Assembly (NCBI RefSeq): GCF_031179285.1
Contig: NZ_JAPSHY010000029.1
Location: 1-38,001, forward strand
Length of the DNA stretch: 38,001 nucleotides
Reading direction: 5' to 3'
From: Microbacterium sp.
Lineage (GTDB): Bacteria > Actinomycetota > Actinomycetes > Actinomycetales > Microbacteriaceae
A program made the translations under genes and the position numbers. The notes below the pieces were generated by a model. It worked only from the letters and a program-made list of their open reading frames with translations. It was not told the DNA's origin and searched no databases. Positions 16,422-25,380 of the stretch are shown here, one piece after another; positions within the stretch are counted from its first letter, which is position 1; the number at the start of each line of letters is the position of its first letter.

Positions 16422-17062
16422 CTAGCGGATCTCATCCACGGATGCTTCGCCCACAGCATCCGCGAGTTCCAGGCCGAGTCTCACGAGCACGACGCGCCCG
16501 CTGAGCGCCGGCCCCTCGCCTCGGGTGAGCCCCGCCTTGACCGCTCCGAAGGTGACGGTTGTCGTGGCGGGGAGCACGATGTCGCCCGCATCGCCCAAAT
16601 CGGGATCGAGCCCGCTCGGCAGGTCGACCGCGATGACGCGCGGGGTGGCCGGCATCAACGTGCTGACGACCTCGCGTGCGCGGCCGCGCAGTCCGCCGCG
16701 GGCACCGATTCCGAGGATGCCGTCGACGACGAGGTCGTACGCAGCCGCATCAACATCGCCCAGCTCGATGAGCGTCGCGCCGGCATCCGTCGCTGCGGCG
16801 AGCGCCTCATCGTGGACGCGGTCGGCGGTGCGCAGCACATCGACCTCGGTACCGTTCGCTGCGACCTCCGCGGCGGCGAACAGCGCATCGCCGCCGTTGT
16901 CTCCAGCGCCGGCGAGAAGAGCAGGCGGGTCGGATGCTGCTCGGCGATCACGCCGGCAAGGGCGTGTGCGGCGCGGCGCATGAGCGGAACGCCGGCCTGG
17001 AGCAGCGGCGCCTCGGCGGCCCGCACCTGGGCTGCGGTGTGGGTTGGGACGGTGACGGGCAT
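16422..17062 (-). pseudogene. nnrE: NAD(P)H-hydrate epimerase (YjeF_N), one frameshift
   Basis: Two frames join into about 213 residues, the normal size of a stand-alone YjeF_N protein. The N-terminal part (17062 to about 16918) reads TAAQVRAAEAPLLQAGVPLM then 'AAHALAGVIAEQHPTRLL'. The remainder, in a frame one base off, reads AGAGDNGGDALFAAAEVAA (the epimerase N-G-G-D motif) and VIAVDLPSGLDPDLGD, then FGAVKAGL. The frame change is at about 16914-16919, where one extra base in CTGCTCTTCTC restores it. NnrE epimerises damaged NAD(P)HX for repair. The gene starts four bases after the nucleoside hydrolase stop, same strand. A sequencing indel is as likely as true inactivation. Confidence 0.8.
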
Positions 17063-17066
17063 CGCG

Positions 17067-18044
17067 TCACTTCGCGAGGTTGGCGGTCAGCCGCTCCACG
17101 GCATCCACCACCTGGTCGGCGAATCGCTGCTGGTCCAGCTGCAGGGCGACGGCGGTGCGGAAGTCGGTCTGCCGTTCGGCGGATCCGCTGCTGTGATGCA
17201 TGCCGGGCACGTCGCGGAAGTTGACGACCGTCGTGCCCCTGGTCCACTCACCGCGCAGTTCGACCCGCACGTCGGCCATCGCCGTGGTGAAGATCGTCGG
17301 ATCGATGAGGGCGGCGACGCAGCACGCGTCGTGCACGGGCGGAGCCTCGAACTCGTAGACCTCGCGGTATGCGGCGCCGACGAAGTCCCAGACGGCGCCG
17401 ACGAACTCACTGACGGGTCCGCCGATGGCGCGGACCCTGGCCTGCAGTTCCGCTGACGCCAGCGCCTGGTGGGTGAGGTCGAGGCCGACCATTGTCACGT
17501 TCCAGTCCGCGCGGAACGCAGCCTCGGCGGCTTCGGGATCGACGTAGATGTTGAACTCGGCATGCGGGGTCATGTTGCCGCGGGTGTGCGCGCCGCCCAT
17601 GAGCACGACCGACTTCACCCGCTCGATGATCCGCGGCTCTTTGCGCATCGCGAGCGCGATGTTCGTCAGCGGTCCGACCGGCACGAGGTTCACCGTGTTC
17701 GACTCGTGCGCCATCACGGTGTCGATGATGAAGTCGACCGCGTGCCGCGGATCGAGAGCGAACGCCGGCTCTGGCAGCGCCGGTCCGTCAAGGCCGGTGG
17801 CGCCGTGGATGTCTTCGGCGACGACCTGCGAGGCGACGAGCGGAGCGCTCGCACCGCGTGCGACAGGCACGTGGATGCCGGCGGCCGCACAGACCGAGAG
17901 GGCATTGCGCGTGACCTTCTCGATGGTCTGGTTGCCGGCGACCGTCGTGATGCCGAGCAGGTCGATCGCCGGGTTCCCCGCGGCGAGCATGATGGCGATC
18001 GCGTCGTCGTGCCCCGGATCGCAGTCCAGGATGACCTTCTCCAT
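17067..18044 (-). CDS. Inosine-uridine-preferring-type nucleoside hydrolase
   Basis: 325 residues with the family calcium-binding N-terminus ILDCDPGHDDAIAIMLA (Asp7, Asp9, Asp13, Asp14), then LLGITTVAGNQTIEKVTRNAL, 'VVLMGGAHTRGNMTPHAEFNIYVDPEAAEAAF' split around the active-site loop, and 'VHDACCVAALIDPTIF' near the C-terminus. These enzymes cleave ribonucleosides to base and ribose in salvage or catabolism, in the cytosol. The ATG at 18044 has GAAAGGCGA upstream. It is first of a two-gene unit with nnrE. Specificity (purine, pyrimidine or nicotinamide riboside) cannot be settled; the link to nnrE makes a nicotinamide-related role imaginable but unproven. Confidence 0.92.
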   Translation of the reverse strand: MEKVILDCDPGHDDAIAIMLAAGNPAIDLLGITTVAGNQTIEKVTRNALSVCAAAGIHVPVARGASAPLVASQVVAEDIHGATGLDGPALPEPAFALDPRHAVDFIIDTVMAHESNTVNLVPVGPLTNIALAMRKEPRIIERVKSVVLMGGAHTRGNMTPHAEFNIYVDPEAAEAAFRADWNVTMVGLDLTHQALASAELQARVRAIGGPVSEFVGAVWDFVGAAYREVYEFEAPPVHDACCVAALIDPTIFTTAMADVRVELRGEWTRGTTVVNFRDVPGMHHSSGSAERQTDFRTAVALQLDQQRFADQVVDAVERLTANLAK

Positions 18045-18300
18045 GTGTGTGTCGCCTTTCGGTGCTGGTGGCGGATCCCGTTCGGCGGCGGCATCGTGGC
18101 GTCGTCCGCCATAGGGCGGTTAGGACTCTCGGCCTCGATGCTATCCATCCGTCCGACAGTGCGGCTGGCCCCAGAGCGAAGCGCGGCTCCTCGCCGGGCG
18201 GCCCGAGTCGATGACCGAGCGGTGATGCGGGCGGAGTTCGTGCTGGCCGGTACTCGTGCCGGGGTCTCGATGCGGGCGGCTCTCGCACGCCAATCACCGA
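18045..18300. other. Upstream region of the nucleoside hydrolase, no gene seen
   Basis: This stretch should hold the promoter of the minus-strand hydrolase, but no clear -35/-10 pair was found. On the plus strand, GTCGATGACCGAGC near 18209 resembles the sulP 5' coding start (GTCGATGACCGCGC at 10983), which may be a trace of the 5' end of the decayed sulP copy that follows. The match is too short to be sure. Confidence 0.3.
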
Positions 18301-18945
18301 GGGGGATCATCGGAGGCATGGGCGATTGCGCCGTCATCGGTCAGATGATGATCAACGTGAAGGCGTCGCGCGCGCGCACCCGCATCTCGACGTCCTGTGC
18401 CGGGATCTTCCTGTTCCTGCTCGTCGTCGCGTTCGGGGACTTCGTCGGGACGCTCCGATGGCAGCGCTCACCCGCGATGATCATGGTCGTGATCGGGGCC
18501 TTCGACCGGCTTAGCATCGACCCCTCGACCCTGAAGCGGACGCCGAAGAGCGAGACCTCCGTGATGCTGGCGACGGTTGCACGGGTGCTCGTGACGCACA
18601 ACCCTGGCGGTCGGGGTTGTCGGCGGAGCTGGTCGCGTCGGTGCTGTTCGTGCGGCCGGGGCGGACTTCGTGACGGTGACGCGGTCTGTGTCGGGTGCCC
18701 GCGACGTGGTGGAGGGGAGTTGCTGTTCGCCTCGCGCCCTGATCTGACGACGTGTTCTCGTAGCCGGACGACCTGGGTCTGTGGTGATCGATCTGTCGGA
18801 GTCGCATGTGTGGGATGTGTCGACCGTTGCCGCGTTGCATGCGATTGAGACGAATTACGCGGCGTTGGGGAAGACGGTGGAGATCGTCGGGATGAATGAG
18901 AGCAGTCAAAGAATGCGGGGGCGGTTGACGGGCGTATACGAGTAG
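18301..18945 (+). pseudogene. Decayed sulP copy (copy 3, second half)
   Basis: About 645 bases align over nearly their full length with intact sulP from about 11805 to its stop at 12471, including GGCATGGGCGATTGCGCCGT, CATCTTCCTGTTCCTGCTCGT-like, the CCGAAGAGCGAGAC block, TCGCATGTGTGGGA of the STAS domain and the terminal GAGTAG. Several small deletions and in-frame stops break the frame, and the first half is missing. Orientation is the same as the intact gene. It ends where the defence island begins. Confidence 0.88.
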
Positions 18946-19170
18946 ACCGGGTTCAGCACGCATCGAGGCCGACGGGAGTTGTGCGTCGACCAGTGCGTCC
19001 TCGCCAGCATCTGGCGGCTGACGTGGTGCTGAGCTGCCGGCAATCGGGCCGAGGTTCTGATTGGGGCGTTCCATCTAAGACCTGCCACTCCTGACTCTGT
19101 AGCCACGAATGCGGAAGGCGTCTGCAAGGATGTTCTGGATGACAGCGCGATCACTTGGACGGGCACATAC
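18946..19170. other. Gap between sulP remnant and defence island, no gene seen
   Basis: About 225 bases without a credible open frame, attachment-site repeat or tRNA gene. It must contain the promoter of the gene at 19171, but no strong promoter pair was recognised. Confidence 0.35.
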
Positions 19171-20175
19171 ATGACCAAACGGTACGGCTGGCTCGTCCTC
19201 GGCATTTCGGTGGCTGCCTTCGCGCTCGGGTCAGGGCTGACCTTCGTGATCGCGCGCGAACATCGGTGGGGCATAGGGCTATGGTTGAGCGACTTCGCCA
19301 AAAGCTCAGGCTTCGCGGGCCTATGTGCCCTTGCGGCAGCGACCATCGCCTTCACTGGCATTTCGCGCCAGGTACGGGTATCCCGCGAGGCACTGGCGCA
19401 TGCGGAGAAGCAGGCACTCAAATCTCGTCGGCACACGCAACAGGTGTTCGAGCACGCCCAACGGGCCGATGCAGACCGCGCTTGGTGGCAGAGCTTTCAG
19501 TGGGCATCGAGCCGCGCGATTCCGGAGAATCCTTCCGAGACCGCCTTGCCGCTTGTTTCAGTAGTTCGGGCGCTCGAGGCACTCGCTCGATCGGCTTCCA
19601 ACGAAGTGCAAAGAGGCGCGATCTCGGGCGTAATGGATGCCGCCACCGACCTCAGTAAATCAAGGTCCATCAACGCCCAGAGCGCAGACGAACCGGACCC
19701 AGATAGCGACGCTGGTATCCAAGAGGCGCTCGAAGCATTCGTGACGACTACGGCGAACACCTCCGCCAGCTCTACTGGCGCCGAAGCACGTCTCTACGAG
19801 ATCGACGTGATGAGCGCTATCCGGCGACTATCAGGGCCGAGTGCTGTGCGGACCGCGCCCGCCCTGCGCGTTGAGAGCGGACTGCTCGCCGGTGACGTGA
19901 TCCGTCCTGACGCTGTCGTCACCTCGCATGGCCAAGAGGTGATCATCGAGGTGAAATACCTAAGGAAGTCCTCTTCGATGCTCGCGCGGCGAGTCCGGGA
20001 GACTGTGGCCCGTCTCTCGGAGTTTCAAAGGCCGATTCTGATTGTGACACCGTCAGAAAGCGACTCACAGGCGCGGCGAACCGGCCGACCCAAAGTCGCC
20101 GTAGTTCAATGGCGGGACGCGAACGACGATGATGCTCTTCGTCTGGCCCTTGACCGGCTGACTCAGAGGGCCTGA
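19171..20175 (+). CDS. Two-TM membrane protein with C-terminal PD-(D/E)XK-nuclease-like domain
   Basis: 334 residues. Two membrane segments (YGWLVLGISVAAFALGSGLT; GFAGLCALAAATIAFTGI) are followed by a charged helix (about 68-105), a variable middle, and a C-terminal domain containing IRPDAVV (Asp247) and, 13 residues on, IIEVKY (Glu260-Val-Lys262). An aspartate on one strand and ExK on the next is the core of PD-(D/E)XK nucleases. The C-terminal 'RPILIVTPSESD' and 'VAVVQW' add the later strands of such a fold. The protein would be anchored with the nuclease inside. The gene precedes a DUF262-HNH gene on the same strand, a defence context. No strong Shine-Dalgarno sequence before the ATG. The nuclease call is from motif only. 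Confidence 0.6.
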   Translation: MTKRYGWLVLGISVAAFALGSGLTFVIAREHRWGIGLWLSDFAKSSGFAGLCALAAATIAFTGISRQVRVSREALAHAEKQALKSRRHTQQVFEHAQRADADRAWWQSFQWASSRAIPENPSETALPLVSVVRALEALARSASNEVQRGAISGVMDAATDLSKSRSINAQSADEPDPDSDAGIQEALEAFVTTTANTSASSTGAEARLYEIDVMSAIRRLSGPSAVRTAPALRVESGLLAGDVIRPDAVVTSHGQEVIIEVKYLRKSSSMLARRVRETVARLSEFQRPILIVTPSESDSQARRTGRPKVAVVQWRDANDDDALRLALDRLTQRA

Positions 20176-20300
20176 CGGCGGGTTTGAGGTGGGCGAGTCA
20201 GCCAGAGCGGCGAACCGGCGGGAGCCGATGAAGCAGCCGGCCACGCTATCGCCCGCCGCGCGACCTACTCATGCCAGTATGAACGCGAAGACGATCAAGG

Positions 20301-20325
20301 GCCGGCCGGGAGACGCCCGGCCGGC
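20301..20325. terminator. Strong GC hairpin between membrane nuclease gene and DUF262 gene
   Basis: GCCGGCCGGG (20301-20310), loop AGACG, CCCGGCCGGC (20316-20325): a perfect 10-bp stem of only G and C. It lies 126 bases after the stop at 20175 and 86 bases before the next start. There is no T-run, as in many actinobacterial terminators. It may end the upstream transcript or act as an attenuator for the downstream gene. Confidence 0.5.
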
Positions 20326-20410
20326 TGCGGAAATATGCGCTCTGGGCGAAGTGGCGCAGCTCCAATGCCGCGACTCCCACCCCTTTGAAATGTGGTCAAG
20401 AAGGATAGTG

Positions 20411-22198
20411 ATGGCGAAGTACTCGGTTCACCAACAACCGGTCGACACACTTGTGTCGTGGGTCAAGTCCGGCCAAGTCGCAATTCCTGAGATGCAGCGT
20501 CCGTTCGTATGGGACTCAACAAAGGTTCGCGACCTTCTTGACTCGCTCTACAACGGCTTCCCGATCGGGTACCTGATCACTTGGCAAAGTGCGGACGTCG
20601 GGCTCAAGGACGGCTCGAAGTCGGCATTCAGACAGATCCTCATCGACGGACAGCAGCGCATCACCGCCATGACCGCTGCGCTCGTTGGGCAGCAGGTCGT
20701 CGACAAGTCGTACCGCAAGAAGCGCATCAAGATCGCGTTCAACCCTGCGACGGAGAAGTTCGCGACGCTCACGCCAGTCATCGATCGCGACCCGGCATGG
20801 ATTTCGGATGTCGCGGAGTTCGTCAACGCTCCAAACTTCTCGGCGACCAAAGGCTATCTCGACGCTAACCCTGGCGTGGACGCCGAAGTAGCTCAGCGGT
20901 CCCTCGAGCGCCTCACCGCCATCAAGCAATCACAGGTCGGCATCATTACGCTCGCCGAGGATCTCGACATCGAGACCGTCACGGAGATATTCATCCGCAT
21001 CAACTCGAAGGGCGTCCCCCTGAGTAGCGCCGACTTCGCGATGAGCAAGATCGCCAGTCATGGTCAGTTCGGTGCGAACCTTCGAAAACTCATCGACTAC
21101 TTCTGCCACCTATCGGTGGCACCTCATGTGTACGACGACATCGCAAGCAACGACGCTGAGTTCGCGGCGTCGCCGTACCTCAAAGCCATTGGCTGGCTCA
21201 AGAACGACTCGTCGGACCTCTACGATCCGAGCTACACCGACGTGATCCGAGTTGCCGGCATCAAAGAGTTTGGCCGAGGCAAAGTCGCGGCATTGGTGAG
21301 CGTGCTTAGCGGTCGCGACTTTGAGACGCGGTCGTTCGACGAGCAACTTGCCATCGAGTCGTTTGAGCGGCTCGAGCGCGTCTTGCTGGAGATTGTCAAC
21401 CAGCGCAACTTCCAGCAGTTCACGCTCACGATTCGGTCAGCGGGGTTTATCGCGCCCCGTCTCATCAGCTCCAAGAACGCGTTGAACTTCGCCTATGCGC
21501 TCTACCTGAAGCTGCGATCGGAAGGCGCAGTGAACGAAGCAGACATCAAATATGTGGTGCGCAAGTGGTTCGTGATGTCGATCCTCACCGGCCGATACAC
21601 CGGGAGCTTCGAGACGGCGTTTGAAGCGGATATTAAACGAATCGATGAGGTGGGCGCCCGTCATGCCCTGGAAGACATCGAGTCCTCGCAACTGGCATCG
21701 AACTTCTGGGATGTGGCGCTGCCGATGGACATGAAGTCGTCGAGCGTGCGGAGCCCCTACTTCCTAACCTTCCTCGCGGCTCAGGCACACACCGGCGCCA
21801 AGGGCTTCCTGTCAAAGAACATCACGATCGCGAGCATGATCGAGGAGGTCGGCGACATTCATCACATCGTGCCGAAGAACTACCTGATCAAGAGCGGCAT
21901 CAACGACCGCAGCGATTACAACCAGATCGCGAACTATGCGTTGACTGAAACCCCGATCAACATTGCGATCAAGGATCGGGCACCTGCGGACTACATGGGG
22001 GTCGTCGCCACCCAGGTGGCGTCGGGTGAGCTTCGGTTGGGTGAGATTATGTCCCGGGAAGGTCTCGACGAGAACTTCGCTATGAACGCAGTTCCGATGA
22101 CCCTCGGCTCAACGACGGCGACTTCGTATGCGACCTTCTTGTCCGAGCGGCGCGCGCTGATGGCCCGATACATCCGGGATTACTACAACTCCCTTTAG
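20411..22198 (+). CDS. DUF262 + HNH (DUF1524-like) protein, GmrSD-type restriction enzyme candidate
   Basis: 595 residues. The N-terminal DUF262 domain (ParB/sulfiredoxin-like) has IPEMQRPFVWDSTKVRDLL and LIDGQQRITAM (DGQQR at 79-83), then IFIRINSKGVPLSSADFAMS. The C-terminal part has an HNH-type nuclease motif, GDIHHIVPKNYLI (His484-His485) with asparagines 504 and 508 in DYNQIANYAL. GmrSD combines an NTP-using DUF262 domain with a DUF1524 nuclease to cut modified phage DNA, and this single chain has both. The ATG at 20411 follows AAGAAGGA; the upstream in-frame extension spans the hairpin and is rejected. The protein lies between the membrane nuclease gene and hsdR. Confidence 0.85.
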   Translation: MAKYSVHQQPVDTLVSWVKSGQVAIPEMQRPFVWDSTKVRDLLDSLYNGFPIGYLITWQSADVGLKDGSKSAFRQILIDGQQRITAMTAALVGQQVVDKSYRKKRIKIAFNPATEKFATLTPVIDRDPAWISDVAEFVNAPNFSATKGYLDANPGVDAEVAQRSLERLTAIKQSQVGIITLAEDLDIETVTEIFIRINSKGVPLSSADFAMSKIASHGQFGANLRKLIDYFCHLSVAPHVYDDIASNDAEFAASPYLKAIGWLKNDSSDLYDPSYTDVIRVAGIKEFGRGKVAALVSVLSGRDFETRSFDEQLAIESFERLERVLLEIVNQRNFQQFTLTIRSAGFIAPRLISSKNALNFAYALYLKLRSEGAVNEADIKYVVRKWFVMSILTGRYTGSFETAFEADIKRIDEVGARHALEDIESSQLASNFWDVALPMDMKSSSVRSPYFLTFLAAQAHTGAKGFLSKNITIASMIEEVGDIHHIVPKNYLIKSGINDRSDYNQIANYALTETPINIAIKDRAPADYMGVVATQVASGELRLGEIMSREGLDENFAMNAVPMTLGSTTATSYATFLSERRALMARYIRDYYNSL

Positions 22199-22305
22199 AG
22201 CGGGTGCGGGACCCATCGCGAGCCTCGACCAGTCCTCAGTAGCGCGAGACTACCCATCCCTTATCGGGCGCGGCATCAGTCGCACGGGAGAGCCGGGTGC
22301 GAGCG

Positions 22306-25300
22306 TCAATAGTTCTCGCGCACGTATTGATAAATCCCGTCAAACGAAACGCCCTTGATCGGCAGGCCGTAGTTCTTCAACACGGCACGTAGTTCTCGCC
22401 GCACGGCTTTGTCCCCCGCGTCGCTTGACGTCCAGCCGGTGTACGCGACTTCGAGGACTATCGCATCAATACGGTCAACGATGTCAGGCACGATCTGGTG
22501 GAGCCCCGGGGGCGTGTTCTCCTCGACGATCTGCGTGAGCACGCCACGCTTCGGATCAGCAAGCCGCTCGAGCGCTTCTTGGTCGCCCTCCTCGGCTGCG
22601 CGATCGGCGGCGACGACGTCCTGCGCGATCCTCAGCGCCTCTTCGAGGAACGCGAGCGAGTCCTCGACGTTCTCGATGGCCTTCGCCCGCAGCTTCTCGA
22701 TCCGCTCCGCGAGCGACTTGTACACCAGGCTCTCCCCTTCGGCGAGACGCCGGTGGAGCCGCGCTTCGATCGAGTCGAGCACTTGCTGGTAGACGTCGAC
22801 GTGCTCTGGTCCTTCACGCGAATTGCTGGTCAGGCGCAGTTGATCGGCGATGCGCTTCACCAGCGCCAGCCCAGCCGCATCGAGGGTGACCGTTCTGGAC
22901 GCCATCGACTTCACGACGACTTCGTTCATGTGGCCGTGGATGAGCTCGGTGGTCTTGGCACCGAGGCGTGCCCAGAGGAAGGCTTTCGACACGTCCTTCG
23001 GCCGGATCGACTCGTAGACCTTCGCGAGCCAGTAGTACTGCTGCTTGAAAGGCGTCAGCATCGGGTGCGGGTCGAGGAACTCCCACACGGTCTGCAGCGC
23101 GACGTACGTCTCGACGAACTCCGAGCGCCCGGCGCTGTCCTCGGGGATCCGCTCGTGTGCTTCGGCCAGCGAGCCGAAGGACGAATCCGCAGTGTCGATC
23201 CCGGCGAACAGATGCAACAGGCGTGTGAGGTCGGTGACGAACTTCCCGGCCAGCTTGGAGGCGTCCGTGACGTTGACGTCGTCGTCTTCCCCGCCCTTTG
23301 CCTGGGGACCGGCGATGGCGTTGCCGATGGCCTTCGCCAACCCGATGTAGTCGACGACGCGGCCGTAGTCCTTGCGCTGCCCGGTGATCGGGTTCTTCCA
23401 CGGCCGGTTGGGCCGGGTGATCGTCTGGAAGAGGTTCGCGTCCTTCGCGGGCTTGTCCAGGTACAGCACGCCCTCGATGGGCGCGTTGAAGCCTGTCATC
23501 CACTTCGCGGTGACGACGATGAACGACACCGGGTCGTCGACCTTCTTGAAGCGGCGTTTCAGCGCCTCCTCTTGTTCCGGCGAGAGCAGGTGTCTGCTGT
23601 ACTCCTTCGGAGTGTCCTTGCTGTCGGCGACGTGCATGACGACGCCGACCTCGCGCGGTCGGCCGTCGGGCATGACCGCGCCGCGCCGCGCCAGTTCGCC
23701 TTCGATGGCGCGGGCGTACGCGATGACGAGCCTCTGGTTGTAGGCGACGACCTGCGCCTTCTGTCCCAGAGGTGCGACGTAAGCGAGGAAGTGGTCGACG
23801 ATGTCGGCGCATACCGCGGCGACGCGGTCGGGGTTCGACAGGATGGTCTCGATATGGGAGGCCTTGCCCGAGAGGTAGACCTTCTCGTCCTCGTCGAGGG
23901 CCTCGTCAGTCGCCAGCTCGTCGAAGGCCTCGTCCAGGGCTTCCTTGTCCAGGCTGAAGCCGACGGACCTACCCTCGACGATGACCGGCTTGGTGAAGCC
24001 GTCGGCGATCGACTGCTCGGGGGTGTACCTGGACATGACGAAATCCGGGTCGTCGGGGTCACCGAACAGCTTGAAGGTGGATCGGTCCTTGTCCTGTATC
24101 GCGGTGCCGGTCGCTCCGAAGAACTTCGCGTTGGGCACCGCCGCACGCCAGGCTTCGCCGAACTTCCCTTCCTGGGAGCGGTGCGCTTCGTCGACGAGGA
24201 CGACGATGTTCGACCGGTCGTTGAGGTGCCCGGCCTCGGCGAACTTGTGCACGGTGGTGATGACGACCCCGGGCTCGCCGCTGCGGAGCAGGGCGAACAG
24301 CTCGCGCCGGTTCTTGGGCACGCTCATGCGAGGCATGCCCGCGGTCTCAAACATCTCCGCCGTCTGTCGGACCAGATCTTTCCGGTCGGCGATGACGATC
24401 ACCGTCGGCGCGCCGCCGAAGGTTTCGGTCACGGCCGGGTCGCGCAGCAGGCGCGCCGCTGCGAACGCCATCAGCTCCGTCTTCCCCGAACCCTGGTGAT
24501 GCCAGATCAGGCCGCCGGGACGGCCCTCAAGCACCTTCCGGTGGATGCCGAGAGCCGCCTCGAACTGCGGGTACCGGGGCAGGAACTTGAGGTCGACCTC
24601 GGAGGCGTCGCGCGCGTGGCGAAACATCGCCAGATCCTTGAGCATGGGCAGGATCGTCTCCGGCCGAAGCAGCAGCCGCGCCGCGCGCTCGACGCGGGCC
24701 GGACCTGTGATGACTTTCGGGTCGTCCTCGGTCGACCCCCACGGTGCCCATATCTCGGAGTCGGGATCAGGGACGGCACGGATCGGAGCCATGCGGAGCT
24801 CGAGACCTTCGGTCGCCACGTTGAAGACGTTCGTCGCGAAGAAGTTCGGGTACTCCTCCTCGTAGGTGCCGTGGATGTCGCGAGCGGCGTTCACCCACGA
24901 GACCTGCTGCCTCACCGGTGTCTTCGTCTCCGCGACGACCAGCGGGAACCCGTTTACGTAGTACACGACGTCGAACCGGCGTGGCCTGCCAGCACCGGCG
25001 ACGGTGACCTCATCAGCGACGATGAACCGATTGTTGTCGAGGTTGTCGAAGTCGATCAAGCGACGCGGCACGTGCTCGCCGTCGATGGTCGGGAACGAGT
25101 GGTCTCCGCGCAGCATCACCGTCAGACGTTCGTTGGCGGCGACCAGGCCGTTGTGGGCATCCAGGATCGCCTGATTGAGCTCGTGGAGCACCAGTTCTGC
25201 GGACTCGGGATCATCGACGAGCTCGGGGTTCAGCGCGAACAACACCTCCCGAGCCCAGTCCTCGACGATCACATCGTGCTCGTCACGGGGCAGTTCGTCG

Positions 25301-25380
25301 CCGGGGAGGTACTGCCAGCCGGCTTCCTCCGCCCACTCGATCAGGGACCGCTGGATCGTGCTTGCTTCAGTGAACCCCAT
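22306..25380 (-). CDS. hsdR: Type I restriction enzyme, R (motor/nuclease) subunit
   Basis: 1024 residues, normal for HsdR. The N-terminal nuclease core is RRFDVVYYVNGFPLVVAETK (about 134-153), with Asp, Glu and Lys of PD-(D/E)XK. The SF2 translocase follows: Walker A in HHQGSGKTELM (about 294-304), DEAH in VLVDEAHRSQ (about 394-403), FFGATGTAI, and later VTAKWMTGFNAP. The C-terminal 250 residues are helical, for contact with the methylase. It translocates DNA and cuts away from the unmethylated site. Its start lies inside the 3' end of hsdS (14-base overlap). All catalytic motifs are intact, so the enzyme should work. Confidence 0.96.
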   Translation of the reverse strand: MGFTEASTIQRSLIEWAEEAGWQYLPGDELPRDEHDVIVEDWAREVLFALNPELVDDPESAELVLHELNQAILDAHNGLVAANERLTVMLRGDHSFPTIDGEHVPRRLIDFDNLDNNRFIVADEVTVAGAGRPRRFDVVYYVNGFPLVVAETKTPVRQQVSWVNAARDIHGTYEEEYPNFFATNVFNVATEGLELRMAPIRAVPDPDSEIWAPWGSTEDDPKVITGPARVERAARLLLRPETILPMLKDLAMFRHARDASEVDLKFLPRYPQFEAALGIHRKVLEGRPGGLIWHHQGSGKTELMAFAAARLLRDPAVTETFGGAPTVIVIADRKDLVRQTAEMFETAGMPRMSVPKNRRELFALLRSGEPGVVITTVHKFAEAGHLNDRSNIVVLVDEAHRSQEGKFGEAWRAAVPNAKFFGATGTAIQDKDRSTFKLFGDPDDPDFVMSRYTPEQSIADGFTKPVIVEGRSVGFSLDKEALDEAFDELATDEALDEDEKVYLSGKASHIETILSNPDRVAAVCADIVDHFLAYVAPLGQKAQVVAYNQRLVIAYARAIEGELARRGAVMPDGRPREVGVVMHVADSKDTPKEYSRHLLSPEQEEALKRRFKKVDDPVSFIVVTAKWMTGFNAPIEGVLYLDKPAKDANLFQTITRPNRPWKNPITGQRKDYGRVVDYIGLAKAIGNAIAGPQAKGGEDDDVNVTDASKLAGKFVTDLTRLLHLFAGIDTADSSFGSLAEAHERIPEDSAGRSEFVETYVALQTVWEFLDPHPMLTPFKQQYYWLAKVYESIRPKDVSKAFLWARLGAKTTELIHGHMNEVVVKSMASRTVTLDAAGLALVKRIADQLRLTSNSREGPEHVDVYQQVLDSIEARLHRRLAEGESLVYKSLAERIEKLRAKAIENVEDSLAFLEEALRIAQDVVAADRAAEEGDQEALERLADPKRGVLTQIVEENTPPGLHQIVPDIVDRIDAIVLEVAYTGWTSSDAGDKAVRRELRAVLKNYGLPIKGVSFDGIYQYVRENY

